Source: Stercorarius parasiticus (lineage: Eukaryota; Chordata; Aves; Charadriiformes; Stercorariidae). Taken from it: a DNA stretch of 64,000 bases. Both the position numbers and the translations under genes were made by a program. This document shows, in pieces, positions 36,869 through 51,006 of this stretch. The stretch lies in assembly GCA_013396915.1 (NCBI GenBank), contig VWZL01004605.1, forward strand, positions 307,257 to 371,256, given 5' to 3'. Position 1 is the first letter of the stretch, and the number at the start of each line of letters is the position of its first letter. Below the pieces are notes generated by a model. The model saw only the letters and a list, made by a program, of their open reading frames with translations. It searched no databases and was not told the DNA's origin.

Positions 36869-37694
36869 CAGACATATTCCTAAGACAATACTATCTTCCG
36901 ATGCTCATCCCAGTCTACTGGTAACTAGACAATCCTTGCTGCCTTTTAGCTGTACTATTGCTATCACAGCACTTGCTTAAAGACACAAGATTGCAGGACT
37001 GAATTTCTAAACAGATGTGGGGGATAATTGTTTCCAAGCCAGGACAACTACAAGGATCCTGCTAAATTAATTATCTGATCTGTAATTTTGTCATATGACT
37101 CTGTGCTTTCAGAGCCCTTGATCTGCAGGGTGCTCTGGGGGAAAGTTTATCTCTCACTAGAGAGTTACAAGGTTTTTTTAGATAGACTGGGCTGTGCAAG
37201 CAGAGGTGCTTTACAGTGGCAGGTGAGGTTCTTTATTAGGAGCTAATGAACTTGTACAAACAAAATTGTCTGTGCAGCTAGGTGAGCAAAGGCTGCCCAT
37301 TGCTCAATTGGGGCATATTTACCAGGCTATTTCAGGCTTTGAATCAGGCCATTAACTTGATTGTGTCTCAGAGTACCTAAAGTCAAAGCCTTTGTCCTCA
37401 TATAACCAAATGGAAAGAAGGAGATGCTTCCAGAGGGCAATTTGAAGCACTCGCTTTGGTTACCTATAGCTGAGCAGAGTGAACATTTTTCCCTCCTGCC
37501 ATACAGAGTTTTACAAAGTTTTGTGAAAGTCTCTGTAGATCCTGCCAAAGATGGACAGGAAGAAGCTCTGCCATCTGATATGGGGTAAGACCATACTCAT
37601 CTGCCCAAGCTTCTTACAGTGTCCTGCTCCATGTGGTGTCCACGGAACGTAAGTGGTTCTCATTACCAGAGGGCATGAGGATTACTGTAATTAG
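36869..37694. other. Unique noncoding sequence
   Basis: No gene or repeat recognised. A partial CTCF-like core (ccagagggca, 37666-37675) is present and not otherwise supported. Confidence 0.5.
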
Positions 37695-37772
37695 AGAATC
37701 ACAGAGTTGCTGAGGTGGGAAGGGATCTCTTGAGATCATCTACTGCAAGTCCCTGGCTCAAGCAGGGTCAGC
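37695..37772 (-). mobile_element. CR1 3' end, about 78 bp
   Basis: The plus-strand text agaatcacagagttgc, ggtgggaagggatctcttg and agatcatctactgcaagtcc, then ggctcaagcagggtcag, is the reverse complement of the terminal CR1 3' UTR. It is severely 5'-truncated. Confidence 0.85.
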
Positions 37773-40700
37773 TCAAGTTTACTTCCATTTTCTGTTTGAT
37801 AACCAAGTTAGTACTAGTGTCCTTTGTCTAAATCTAGTAGCACTAAACATACAATCAGACATTTGCAAGATCACGTTCTTAGAAACTGTGTGCTGTGTCC
37901 CATGCCGTTTGTGGTCAAGGGGATGAAATCTGATGGGAGAGCAGGGAAGGAGAAAGAGGAGAGGAGAGGAAAGGAGAGGAGACGGAAAATGAGAAGTCTG
38001 ACTACACATTTCGCTTCTATTTTCTAATAAAAGTAACAGGCAGGTAAGCTTTTGGACTAAAGTTACTACAGATACTCCCTCACTGCTTAACTCCCTACTT
38101 CAGCCTTCCACCAAAAGGCTGAAATTCCTTTCTAGGATGCTTTTAAGGTAGTTGCTCTTTTAAGTTTAGGAAAGACAGATTGCTACAGCTGTGCTGGTTA
38201 GTCTGTGGCTTCTTTCCAACTTTTTCTACACAAGGGTGAATATTGTTTGGTTTGCTTATATTTTTAATATTTTTCTCAGAAGATAAGATAGTCTCACAGT
38301 CACCATGCCATTCCTTCATGTGGTGTGCTTAGCCTGTATTTGTGTGAAAAGCTGTGAACTGTGGGTGGTGAGAGACAGGAGACTTTTGACCTGAGATTTT
38401 TAATATTTTTTTTTAATAAAAGCTTTTATTTTTGCTTCATCTGAACTAGGTGGAAGCTAATAGATCGACCAAGCCTAAAGTATTCTGTTGTTGAATAAAA
38501 TATACAAAGCTTCAAGTTAATAACTATTTTTATAGCACATGTTACTACTGAAAGGAATAATGGATCTTTTCAGATAATTCCCTAACCTTTATTTTAGGCA
38601 CATGAATAAGATTCTTGGTTTAAAAATAATGTTTAGCCTCCAACAAATTTCCTTCATGCCATTGGGAGCTGATAGGTTCTTAGCATGTAGAATGAACAGG
38701 TGATTTATTCAGGTGCCTGAAACAATAATCCTGCAAAGATTTATGGTTTTAAAATCAGGTTTAAGACTTCATTGTGCATTCCAGAGCCCAGTTTTCAAGT
38801 TCTTGTTTTCAGCATGTTGGCATTTTGATTAACCAACGTGTTTAACTTTCCTTTACTACAAGCTTGCAACATTTAATGCATATAAGATAGTCCATGATAA
38901 ATAACTGCAATTTTATTAGCTGAATAGTTGGAAGGACATGACTGATAAGTAAGATGTCACATAAATCAGTGGCAAAAATGACCGACTTTGAAGGCCAGAC
39001 ATAGCAAAGCCTTAAATCTGTCCATCTTCTATAGATTTATTTATAAATCAATACACAAATCAGAGCTGGGAAGTTAAATTCAGGAGTAATTAACTTTAGA
39101 TCAAACTGTCTTGATACACTGTAAAATAGCTGGAACTTTGTGAACATAATTAACTTGTATATTGTTTTATATTCTACCACAGTATAAACTAGTTTGGAAA
39201 CAGGTCTGTTCATGTAAAAAGCAGACATCTTGCTGTCATTTATATCGGAGTGGTGAAGTAACTCAGCAATCCAATGTAGCTGCATAATGAACATAGAAAT
39301 GCCAACGTATTTCTAAAACGTTAAAGGGGAATATTGTCTGTTGTTCTACTGGAAATCTTTCCCTCGCTTCCATATATGTGTTTTTCTGAATGTCACTAGC
39401 AGAACAGAAATTCTTGGTACAGAGATGATCTTTTCTGAGGCTGTTCTCTTGCCTGTCGTTGATCTCTTTCCTTCACAACCCCCACTTTAGAAAATCAGTG
39501 TCTAGCTGAATGCCTAAACTATGCATTTGAAAGTTACTTTCCATCCTCTGTAAAAAATGTTTTTTTAAAATTTGTTTATTTTTTAAGTGGGATATAAAGG
39601 GAGAAATGGAAGTTTGTTACATGCCAGCTTCTAGCTGCCTTAGTGGCAAAATAAGATGGGTTCTATCAAACCACACCCAGTCCTTAAACGATAGGAAATT
39701 ATTGTTGTCAACCAGTGGAAAAACACAGAGATAAAGCATGCACAAAGCTAACTTTCCAGGTATTGTGAGTACCCAGAATTTAAAAAGAAGTAAAAGTTTA
39801 GATGAATATCTCTGAAAGTCAGCTCATTTTTACCTTTCTTAACATCACACGCAAAAGCTTGGACATAGCTCCTTCATGCTATGCCTACACTTTATCTTCT
39901 AGAATTAGCTTTTTCTGCAGTTGTTACCAAGGTTGGAGATGAAAAGTCTCAATGTCACTTTCTACTGGTCGTACTTCAAAATTCATTTTGAGTGTTTTGT
40001 GCTCAGCAGCCCTTGCTGACAAATAAAATGCTACCTCTCAGTTGTTTTATGCTGTTTCCTAATACAAACAAACAAAAAACCCAAACCCTGACAGAACCCA
40101 ACTCCAAGATTTTAAATGGCATGATGTTTCCTAGCACAAAGGTCTTAACTTGCTTAGGAAGGAAATGCACAAAGAGCAATTGTATGCTTGCAGTACTCGT
40201 AGGAACAAGTCAAGTTACTGTGAGTATCCCTCAGCCCTTTCTTATGTAAATGAAATTCACAGGAAAATATACTAAATTTGTAATCTCTGCAATTTGTTAT
40301 TACTGTTTCCTTTGTACAGTTCACAAAGTGTTCTGACACAAAAAGGCATTGCATTGCCAGCTGTAAGGTACTCGGCATGGAGAATACACCCTAACATAAC
40401 GGGGTATTGATAAGTGAGTGAATCCTTGTAAGAGAACATCACTTTGCCTTTCTTCTCTCCCTGCTGTTGCCTCCTGCCAAGCCCTGAGAGATACCTCATA
40501 CCTTTTATGTCAACTCAAGAGTTAAAAGGGAAAAGCAGCCTAGGGTCTGCACAAGTTGTAAATGTAACTCACTCAACTGGTGTATAGGTGCTCCAAGATA
40601 GAGGTCATCAAATGTGGCTGGCAAAGAACTATGGTATCTTGGATTGGTATTTCTGACAAGTTCGGGGGAATTAACCCTACTTATAGAGATGATTCAAATT

Positions 40701-42831
40701 GGAACTCAAGGCAGAAAACATGCTTGTCCACTAATCACACAGTTTCCTTTCCAAGGATCAGAGATTTTCTTCTGAGGCACGTTTAACGACACTTAACAAT
40801 TTAGAGTATCATCTCCCCAAAGCTGAACATTTGTTCACACACTAGGACTTGAAAGAACAATGCTACTTAGTGAAGCCTGCCATAATGCACATATGGATCT
40901 GGCATAGACTCCCTGGATGGCAAATTTGTGATTCAGTTAATCGTTAACAAATTTCTGTTCTTTAAGTGAAAGATGAGGTAGGTGGAAGGACTGTGCTTGT
41001 ACATTCTGAGATATTTACCACATTAACAGGCACTCTGAATACGTTTCAACGAACAGTGGGAACTTCTGGGAGGACTAACAAACTTCAGGGAGCATGACCC
41101 TGGAGCTTGGGTGATGGGGAATGCTGGGAGTTTTAAGTTTAAATAGTCACTGTTATTCTTCAGTAGAATCTGTTTTAAAAAATTCACAAACTTCTGTGAC
41201 TCATAAAAAACTTTTTCCCTGTTGCATCATCCCAGTACTTGGATATAAGCACTTAAACCCTCAGGGAAGCAATAAGTAATTTCTTATGTTGCTACAGTAC
41301 CCAGTACAAATTTTTGTCAGAAATGAAACAATGATTTTAGCAGGTTATTAGTCAATTCAAATTGCCGGAATGGTCTTCTCCTGGCTAGAGTATCTGCCAC
41401 TGACAATTAAATGGAGAATACTAGAAGTCCTCATCTTTGCACCAGTTGAGGCAGAGAAAAAGAAAAGACCTTTAAGTGGACAGTAATCTTATTCTAACAG
41501 TTACTGTTGCAGAGCTCCTGTGATTAAATTTCCTCAGATGGAGATGAATTTTTTTACCCTTCAAGCCTCAAGATTGTTACAATTGAAGAATGGATAACAA
41601 TGTTACATGCAATCTTTGTTTAAACAGCCTCTAGGAACACCAAGAGACACAAATATCTGTTTAAAAAATGGAATGACACTTAAAAAAAAATGTAGACTGT
41701 CAAAAAAAAAAAATGCTGGCTGTCCCAGGAAATCTAAGTGATGGTTTGGCTCTCTTCATATTCCACATGAGGCATATATATGTAAGAAATTTCAGTCTCT
41801 ACCACAAGACGTACACCATCGCTAGGCTTGTCTTCACTTGTGCATTATTTAGGGTGATATCTTACTGAAATTATCAATCCATTTCTTTTTTCTGCTTACA
41901 GGCTAATATATATACAAATGAACTCTGAGAATAATAGATTCTCCAACTCTCCAGGTGCACTAACAAGTACTTTAGATCCTAGCAAACATTTTTCTTTGTA
42001 AAAAATAAAAATATAAATTTCTCAAAATTTTGTTTGTTAGTTTTCATACCAAATTTTGGTCTTTTGGTGTGAAAATATTGATTTCAAGAGATTTAGTTCA
42101 ATGTTCAAATAATATTTTGATACTTTCTATATTTTGGTGTAATTCAGGCTAATTATTAACTCTTCATTTTCTTGCAAAGCAGCACATCAGCTCCAAAACC
42201 TGTTTAGAAATGAAAGGCTATAAATCACATCTTTTGCCTATATGCCGCTTATCTCTTTGCCCACAATATACAAGTTAACTACACAATGATCATGTCATGT
42301 CACCCAAAATCAAACACCAAATTTGAGCTGAATTTGCTTTTAGCTTTGGTTGCTTTCAAACTCTGTTTTTCAGCAACTAGATTATTCATTGAAAAAAATG
42401 CACTGTGTAGTCTGTTACTCTAATGTAATAGGATGTGAAATTCAGCCTGGGTGAAACAATGCATTTCCTCTTTCCTTGTCCTCTTTCCGCTGGTAAGTCT
42501 TGCTCTGGAGTATCCCGGGAATGTTGCTGCGGGACATCTTTAGCCTTTTGCCAGCTGAATGATAATTGTTTCCTATCTCTCTGAGCCTTGAGTTCCATGC
42601 ACGCCTCCTCCTCCCCCATGCCCTGGATTGAAGCTCTGAGCTTCCTGTGAGGTCTCTGCAACAACCCCAAGGGCCTCTTCTGCCACCATATGTATGTAAT
42701 CACAAACTGAAAACTTTTCTGCTTCTTAAAACACAGGGCTGCCATGTGAGATAACTATCTACAGATATCAGCCTTGCATTGAAAAGAGTTCAGATGCATC
42801 CCTCTGCTCAGTTTTTTAATTGTCCTTTTAT
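37773..42831. other. Unique noncoding sequence
   Basis: No gene or transposon recognised in about 5 kb. A 40-bp homopurine run (37943-37982) and AT-rich stretches near 38,260-38,420 are the only compositional features. A 119-codon minus-strand frame (42386-42745) shows no known domain. Confidence 0.5.
37943..37982 (+). repeat. 40-bp homopurine tract
   Basis: A run of A and G only, dominated by GAGG/GGAGA units. Such tracts can form triplex DNA, though no mirror symmetry is obvious. Confidence 0.8.
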
Positions 42832-42928
42832 GCTTTCTTTTTTCTTTTTGGTGGGCTGGGGTTTTTTGTTTGTTCTTTTTTTTGTTTTGTTTTGTTTTTT
42901 TGTTTTTTTTTTTGTTGTTGTTGTTGTT
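42832..42928 (+). repeat. T-rich low-complexity tract with (TTG)n end
   Basis: T-runs are broken by single G or GG, ending in a short TTG trinucleotide repeat (42911-42928). A 62-codon frame through it, rich in F and V, is an artefact of composition. Confidence 0.85.
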
Positions 42929-44160
42929 ACACACGTTGGTATTAACCTAAAGAAGGATCAACATTAATTAAATCAGGCAAAGGTTCCACCTCAGGAATTT
43001 AACAGCACGCCAGACCTTCTCCACATTAAGAAACGTGCATCAATGCATAACCAAAATCAGTTTAATTTCCCAACTGGAAAGGAGGGGAAGCTACGCTGGT
43101 AGGCAGAATCTAAATTATTTCAAGTCTACCTTATTTATACTCACCTAAAATTGTATGAATGTATTTGCAGTGCAAGGACCTAAGAGCTCTAAGAGCTCTG
43201 AATTGTAAGCAGCACTGTCTTACACGGACCGAGGACCTGTGGTTGTCTTCAAGGGTCTTCTGGAGCCTTGCATCCTATTGCAAGGATGTTTTTTGTTGCT
43301 CATGTTGCAGATCCACAGCAGCTAACAGTCTGATGTTGGAAAGTGGCCATAAAAAATAAAACTAAACTGGTAATAATTTAAGCTACAAAAAAATGTTGGA
43401 ATAAAAACTGTGATGGTTCATTTGCTTCAAGAAAAACTGAAACATGCTTCAATGAGGGTGGAGCCCCATAGGAGTGTCTCTCCTACCTGGGGTGGGACCC
43501 CCATTGTGCATCTCTGTGAGTGAGACATGCCAAAATAAACACCATCTTTATAGGAAACAGAAACAATTTTGTTTTCATACAGTAGTTAAAATCAACTGTC
43601 CCAAATGAACCGAGAGGATGAAACTAATTTAGAGTCTGGGCAAACAAATGCACATTTTTAACTTCCAAAAGGACCTGGGCTTTGTTTTGTCATTTCTTCA
43701 TTAAGATACCTTAAGATATTATTATTAATAATTATAGCAATAATAATATTAATAATCTTTACCACCATTTTTGCCATTGAATGAAGTAACAGCAGCATGC
43801 TTCTGATTTTTAAATGTGAGTCAATGTAATGCATCCAATCTAGGTAAAGCTGTGATATGTTCATTCCAATAAGCCCAGAATAAATTCCTTAAAAGTCTAA
43901 TCTACAGAATAGGAACTCCTAGTTTAAATCAATGCTAAAAACATTGCACCAAGTATTCCCCAAATCTAGGAAGATTTCAGGATTTCACCTTGGAAAAAAA
44001 AAAAGAATGTAGCTGTGAGGGCAACACTGTCCCCAGAAAATGGAGATTGCCTTTGTTAGAGACTTCTGACAAGTCACAATGAGCCAAACTTCAAATTACC
44101 TCAGCTTCCATTTCTTCTTTATTCAGATTCTTGTAACCTGGAGTAAGAGGGTGGTGGGGG
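42929..44160. other. Unique noncoding sequence
   Basis: Nothing firmly recognisable. 43,440-43,560 (gaggcaggg-like text with aataaa at about 43,535) has a vague LTR-like look, but no ends or duplication could be defined. Confidence 0.45.
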
Positions 44161-44193
44161 TTTTTGTTTGTGTGTGTGTTTGTTTGTTTGTTT
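44161..44193 (+). repeat. (GT)n(GTTT)n microsatellite
   Basis: A T-run passes into GT dinucleotides and then GTTT tetranucleotides over 33 bp. Confidence 0.85.
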
Positions 44194-47100
44194 CCCCTAC
44201 AAAATGTGTGCCTCTCAATTAAGGTCTAATATGAGGCTCACATCTTTAAACATGCTCAACACTCCCACTGTGACTCTTACTAAGAAAAAAATTCACTCAA
44301 AGTGGGCAAAATAATGACTTCCCTGTCAACTGCAGTGCAATTTGTGTGGCAAATATAACCTTAAGTATATTTATACTTTCATCCTTTCCACAAGATGATT
44401 TCATTAAGCATTTGGGTGTTTCTTCTTTATTGTTTCATGTGCTAGACATGGATTTTTTGTGGTTTAACCCCCTCCCTCCTCCTCCCCAACCCAAGGGAAA
44501 AGCAACTTTGCATATGTTTTTCCTTTTCTTTATAATTTATGTCAACATTTTCCTTTAACAACTTTGAAAACATATGCTCTTTTTGGAGTTATTTCCATCA
44601 GTATAGCTGTGTGATGAAAAGATTCATGAGCACTGATAACTAACCGGATTCATGTGTATAGATATTGCTTCCCGTTGATAACAGTCATCTAGTGATGGAA
44701 TTATTCAGGGAAGGCAAATGAGAACCAAGGGCAAATTTCAATTTTGACCAAATGACAATTTCTTACTTTAGCCGGCTAGTTGTTTGGTGTACAAATAGGA
44801 TTGTTTTCGTTTCATCAGGTGGATTTGTTTGGTCAGTGGATGTTGCTTCCAGTCATGTGACAAGAAATTTGACTTTCTAGTTTAAAAGTCTAAGCACCCT
44901 GTAAATTTCAAATCAAGGGAAAAGACCAAATTTTTGCCAAGCCACACAGAGAATTCAGTTTCCTCTATGATCTACCAAGTGAAAGGACTTAATTACTCTG
45001 CCCTGGGTTTGCAGCACTGGCATAAAAAAATAGTGCTGGTAATAGTACTGCTAATTCAAAATATTGTGGGCAACAGGTACCTCCTGTTAAAAAGATGTTC
45101 CCAGTTAAAGAGGACTTTAATGTGAACTGTCAGTATTTGAAAATGGAATTTACTTTTCATATAATTTGATTCAGTCCTCTGAAGGAGCGCGTTCCCACTT
45201 GAAGAGCATTAACTCTAAGTTTGTTGTCACTAAACTAATCTTTCCTTATCTTCTGTTTAACAGAAGGAATTCCTCTCCCAGTTGGAACTGCCAGGTTTTT
45301 CTTAGAAATCCTCCTTGCAGAGGAGGTTCTGAAAGCCTAAATTCCACAGAGTGTTTTGTCTTGCTAATGACCTCAGAGCACAATTGGATGCCCAACTGTG
45401 CATCTTTGTACTTTGGCTGGTTTGGGACTGATTTGTCCACAGGAGGAAAGTAGACAGCTACAATTGTGTCTGAGGGAATCCCCCCTCAGATCACACTGGG
45501 GACATGAGCACTGCTGCTCTAGCAGACCGTGTTTTCTCTGCAAAAGGCAACAGCTAAAGAAGGGGGTTAACAATGGGATGAAAGGCTTTCTCTGAAGTCA
45601 TTAAACTGTGAGGAAATGGTGAGAGTCATGAATTGTTACATAAAAGGAATTAATGAGCATGAGGTGGGAGGTAAAAGTATTAATGGGTTGCTGACACCTA
45701 AGTTATAAAGCAGTCAAGATCCTGGATTGGCAAAGAGTGTCTGCATTTTCATAGCAGATTTATATTTTGATGATCAGACAGTTGCATTTCAGTGTTTTCA
45801 AGGATTTCATATCAGCTTTAACCAACCATACAGTGGTAATTGTTCATACCTGGTAAGCCTGTGTAAATGTAAACCGACGTAATCACACTATACAATGTTC
45901 ATATATTTGCCTGTAAAGTCTGTCCCTATTGATTTCGTCGGGAAAGAAAGGCCACAGGAGCACCCTGAACCAGAAGGGCCCTTGTATTGGGATTAGGGGT
46001 ACAAAGCAAAAGCTTCAGTGAGTCCAGTGAGACAGCTACTGAGGGAAGAGAGGGAGCACAAGTAAATAAGGATGATACTATCGACTTAAAATGCAAAACT
46101 GGAGAATAATGTGTATCAATAACACCCACCACACCCTAGGTCATCCAAGAAATTTGTAGTTTATCTTCTCGGAAACCTGAAGATAGAGGGAACAAGCTGG
46201 CTCCACAGCTGCGGGGAACGCCTGTCCTGCCACAACTCCTTGCTGTGATGATAAAATTCAAAACCGGTGAAAGCTTCTGAAACATGTTATTTTGAAGGGC
46301 AAGTGCTGCTCAGTGTAGGAGACTGGACCCTGCCCTGAATGGATTATTTGGGGGAGGCAGCAGGGGGAATTCTGAACTGGTAGGGCTATTTGTTCTCCTC
46401 ACTTCCAGGGAAAGCACTGGAGTAATGCCTCTCGGGTACTGAGCACGTACTAGCAGAACTCAATATTTCCTTTCTTTTCCCTGGCCACCATTTAAAATCT
46501 GATCTCCAAACTCAGGGCCTGCCTACAATAATTTTTAAACTTCCTTGATACTTCGATAACCAGCAGCAAAATCCCCAGGCTGTGTATAATCTCCCGCTAA
46601 GGAGATGCAGAAATGCCTACCTTTCGATAGTACCAGTTGGAAAATATCACAGGCACTGGTGATTTTACTACTACTTGCTAATTTGTTACTGTCAAGTATC
46701 AGTGCTGGAATAAACTCATTTTCACTGAAGACTCCACTTAGCTGCAGGCTAACAAAGCTGTTGAATACAGGGCATATTTATTATTGTGACTTGAAATAAG
46801 ATTAGTGGAGCAGGACATTAGGTTTAATTTCTTCCAGGTGGCATAAAGCCTTGTTTTTTGGTTGTCTGTTTTTTTTGTTGTTGTTTCTTTTTTTTTTTTT
46901 CTCCTCTCTAATTTAAGAAGAGTTTGTGGTTTAGGAATTAAAGACCTAATTAAGCTGCATGTCAAAACCAACAAAATACCAACACAAGTGATTCCTTCTG
47001 ACAAAACAGCCTTTCAGATCAGGCTTCAGCCTCATCTAAGCATCAAATGGCAGGTCTTCTGAGGAGCAGCTTGTCTTAAAAACGGTGCAACACTGAAAAC

Positions 47101-50100
47101 TCTAGCCCTTCAACATAGCACCAGTCTGCTTTTCTACACGTTATTTGATTACTAGTATGTATAGCCAACAAAAATCAGTGAGAAACCTGCAGCCATTTTC
47201 ACTGGTGGGTAAGCTGTAACACATTGTGTACAAGAGGTGCAACCAGGCAGGGATTTTAAAAATACAGTGTGCAATGTCTGGAAAATAGCTGGGGCATCTG
47301 CTTGCATAGAGCAGGATGATTAAGAAGTTCTGTGCAGTATTTTTATTTGTCTTAAGAAACTTGTCAGTGGAAATGGGGAGGAAAAGTTGTTTTTCTACCC
47401 AAGTCTCTGGAGGACTTTTCGTGTCGATAATCTTCCTAAACGCCTAGAGCGAATACTGGATAAACCATGAGGTAGACAATCAGAACAGCCATGTGCTAGG
47501 TATAAGGGATAGAGACAGGTGTGATTAGTCTGAACACTTACCATGAACTACTACAAATGTAATCTTCCCCCTGAATGATACAAAATGTCTCACAAAACAG
47601 GGACTATACTGGAAGCACACCAAAAGGATTTATGTATAAGTGGAAGTGGAAGGAGAAAGAATGAATTGATGATATATGATTGGGCCTGGGAATGTGTTCC
47701 GTTAAACTTGTGTGTGCCAGCATAGTCAACAAGGGAATGTAGGAAGTGTGATCCACGGCACTTTCTCCAGGGACATGTGGCTGGAGATATGGGATAACTG
47801 TAGAGCTACCTTGTAGAGAGCACTGAGTGTGACACCTCATTCCACCACTTCACACAAGTCAAGTGGAGGATCACAGGTTATGGCAGGCAAGTGGTGCAGT
47901 AAATTCTTAGCCTCGAGCTTTTGCACGACAATGATTCTTGTTCTTCCATTTGAACTGGGCTTTGGACATTTGTCTTCAGAACATACAAAATATTCCTTTC
48001 TCAGTGTGTAAAATCAGTAAAGCTTTTAACTGATTATTATCTCGCGCATCTCAACAGGCTGCAGAGATATTAGTATCTAAAAAACAGATAATGGATTTCA
48101 TAGGTTTTGAAAATTTTTGTTGCTATTTTCTATAAATTGATATAACAGATGACCTGAAAACCATTTTCAATTTCTAGTGAAATGAATCCTTAAAATTTTG
48201 TCTTGTCCTAAAGAAGCCTACCAACTCATTTCAGCAAAGCATTTGTCTCCTCTTAAAAATAGCTAATTTGTAAGATTTTCTGTTTCTTTAATACATATAT
48301 ATTAGAATATCTGTATTCATTATTTTAATATTTCTACTTAATTTTTCTAAGGTATCAGTGCATATAGTAAAAGTCTTTTTCTCTCTTCCTTAATGAGAGA
48401 TGTTAAGAGATGTATTGTTCAGTCGCTTCAGACCAATTAGCATTCATTATTTACCTTCTTAAAGGAGTTCTATGATCTAAAAATAAAGATGCTTTTCTTC
48501 ATTTACCAGAGCATGGGACCAAATCTTATATTTTTTGCTTAGAAACTTCTAGTTTACTTGCTGTGAGGAACGGTAGGGTGGAAAGAAAGTAAAAGATGGA
48601 GGAAAAAGATAAATTAGAGAAAATATCATGAAGAGCATTTAAAAAAACACTTTTAAAACTAAAGAATATTACTCAGTAAAATACTTGAAGTTAATTTGGA
48701 TGGAATACAGATTTTTCCTCTATAAAACTTCATATACAAAAAGTGGCAAATTTATTTAAGAATATCCTCTCAAATAGGACTTGCGTGACAGAGACATTGA
48801 CTGACAATTAGTGGTACTGAAATACAGTTGAATGATAGCTCTTGTACTGGCTATACAATATATAGGTAGGGTGAATTGGGACTCACAATTGTTAAAAAAT
48901 TGGGATTACAAATAGTGATAGAATACATTTTCTTACAGAAAGAAGGACCATAGAATGGAATAAATCTGGATATGAATCCCAAGTCACAGTGAAACAGTAA
49001 ATGGCTTGCTATCACATTCCACAGCAAAGTTATTAGGTGCATGAGGTTGAAGGACATCACAGAAATAGTGATATCTAATCAAATAGCCCTCGTGGTGACT
49101 CATGCAGTAGACTATTAAAATATTCTATCAAAATAAAGTTTACAGAAACATTCTCTTCACACCTCAAGCAATTGCTAATTCCAGAAGACAAAATATTGTG
49201 GTTTTGATTTGACCCTTAGTAATATACAAAAGTTGGTTCAAATGGAAATTAACTTACTACTTATTTGGAAAAAAGAATATAAATTAATTCAAGATCTTTT
49301 AAAGAATGGTGATACTAAAATTAGGCAGAAGGTATTAATCTGTTTTATTGCACCTAAATTAGATTCAACTGCATCATCTGAGATACAGAATAGTGTAAGA
49401 ATTCACCTTCATTTGAGTCCCTGGGTGCAATAAAAAAGTTCTTCCTATGCAGTAAGATACCCAGCATTCAGCCTTGCAACATGCTGAGCTTTCTTGACAG
49501 GGCTTCCTAAGTAGGATTTGTACTCTCCTTACATCCTACAGGTACTAAGTGGGAGTAGGGAGAGTTGTGGTTTTATTCATAAAATAATTAATGTATCTCA
49601 ATATTGGATCTTTGTTCCTTTTTCACATTTCATTCCAATGATTCGATTCTCCTCACAGGTTAAGGTATGACTGCATTTTTCTCTTGCTGCCTTTTTTTAA
49701 TCCCTTCAATATTTCCCTTCTTATTCATCAAGCAGTGATGACTGTTTAAAACTTGTGCTTTTTTTTTTGTTGTTGTTGTCATTTTCATGCTCTGCAACAC
49801 TGACCTCCTCTGAGTTGATTTTTTTTTATCGGTCAGTAAGAGAAAATTCGAAAAGCCTAGTTCCCAGGGAAAAAGAAAACCGTCCGGGGTTGAACACCTA
49901 CTCTTTCCTTCAGAAATATGCCTCTCTATTTTTGATTACAGGATGTTCAGAACTGGTACATAACACAGTCAAGTCAAGGTACGACATTGCTATAACAACT
50001 AATTTGTTCAGTGCTAAATTTTAAATCATGCTTCAGTTTCATTCTACTCTGTCTGCCTCACCTCTTACCTTAATTTGTATTGCTTTTTTTTTTTCCTTTT

Positions 50101-50962
50101 TTCACCAGAAAACTGATAACTTGGTTTCAGTAGGACTCCTTGGTGTCTTCGTTGTAAAGATGAATTTCAGGAAGCTGCTTCTTCCATTTTCTCTCCCCTC
50201 CAACCTTTTTTTAAAAGCTTCTTCGTTTTCCCTTAGTCCCAAGGACCAAGAACTGGGAAATGCTGGATGGAATGCTGACCTGAGGATACACCTCTATGCA
50301 TGCATGCATTTGTTGTTATGACATTAGTTCCATGATAAAGAAATGTTTTGGCTGCCATAATTAATTTCTTAGATAAAGCGAAGCAGGAGTTTTCTACTCT
50401 CTTGTGATATCAGCAAAATAATTTTCTAAGAAATCCCAATATCTTAAAAGAAACACTCTCAGAGTCCTTTTCTTTGTTGGAAACTCGATTTGGTGCCAGC
50501 TTTGCTGTTTCCTGACACCCCTTACACCAATGGCTTCTTGCAGATCTTCAGCTGGCATCTTCGAAACCCAGGAACTCTTTTGCTCACTTCTGTGGAATAA
50601 GGCTTACATGTGGGCAATGTAATTTAAAGTGTGCTTATTTCATTGCTTTGGCCATTGTTCAAACATTCCTGTTCAAGTGCACTAGAAGTGCTTTATCAAA
50701 TTTCTTCTGTTTGAAGCCTAATAGAACTTAAGCGGATACGATCCCTCAGTGCCTGATGCTGATAGGAAATTTATTCTCTCTTGAAATAACTTTGATTCTT
50801 ACCAAGGAGACAACTATAGCCATTCTTGCGACAAGAGATTAGGAACTGTGTTAAGAATATAGAGTATTTTCCTCATAGGTCCTTTGAGTTTTGCCTTGGT
50901 GGCTCCATAAATATATCTCTATGAGTATTTATATATGTATGCACATATATATGTACATATAT
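44194..50962. other. Long unique noncoding stretch
   Basis: No gene, RNA or transposon supported in about 6.8 kb. T-rich tracts occur at 46,866-46,902 and 50,082-50,102. Frames stay under 100 codons and match nothing known. Confidence 0.5.
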
Positions 50963-51006
50963 ATATTTGTGGAACTGCTATATGTATATATATATTCCAC
51001 ATATAG
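50963..51006. repeat. AT-rich hairpin within a TA microsatellite
   Basis: The arms ATATTTGTGGAA (50963-50974) and TTCCACATATAG (50995-51006) pair at 10 of 12 positions around a TA-rich loop, inside a longer (TA)n/(CATA)n stretch (50,920-51,006). It probably arose from microsatellite expansion. Confidence 0.6.

Noticed and set aside
37663..37675. CTCF-like motif (ttaccagagggca)
   Set aside because: Matches about 11 of 13 consensus positions, which is frequent by chance in a window this size. Nothing else supports it.
41106..41135. Second ZNF143-like motif (ggggaatgctgggagtt)
   Set aside because: Weaker match than the one at 10,677 and no promoter context.
42779..42967. Frame with a very hydrophobic stretch resembling a membrane segment
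   Set aside because: It is the translation of a T/G-rich low-complexity tract.
43410..43560. Possible short LTR with aataaa and a palindromic GGGACCCC-type core
   Set aside because: No definable TG...CA ends, no target duplication, and no recognised family.
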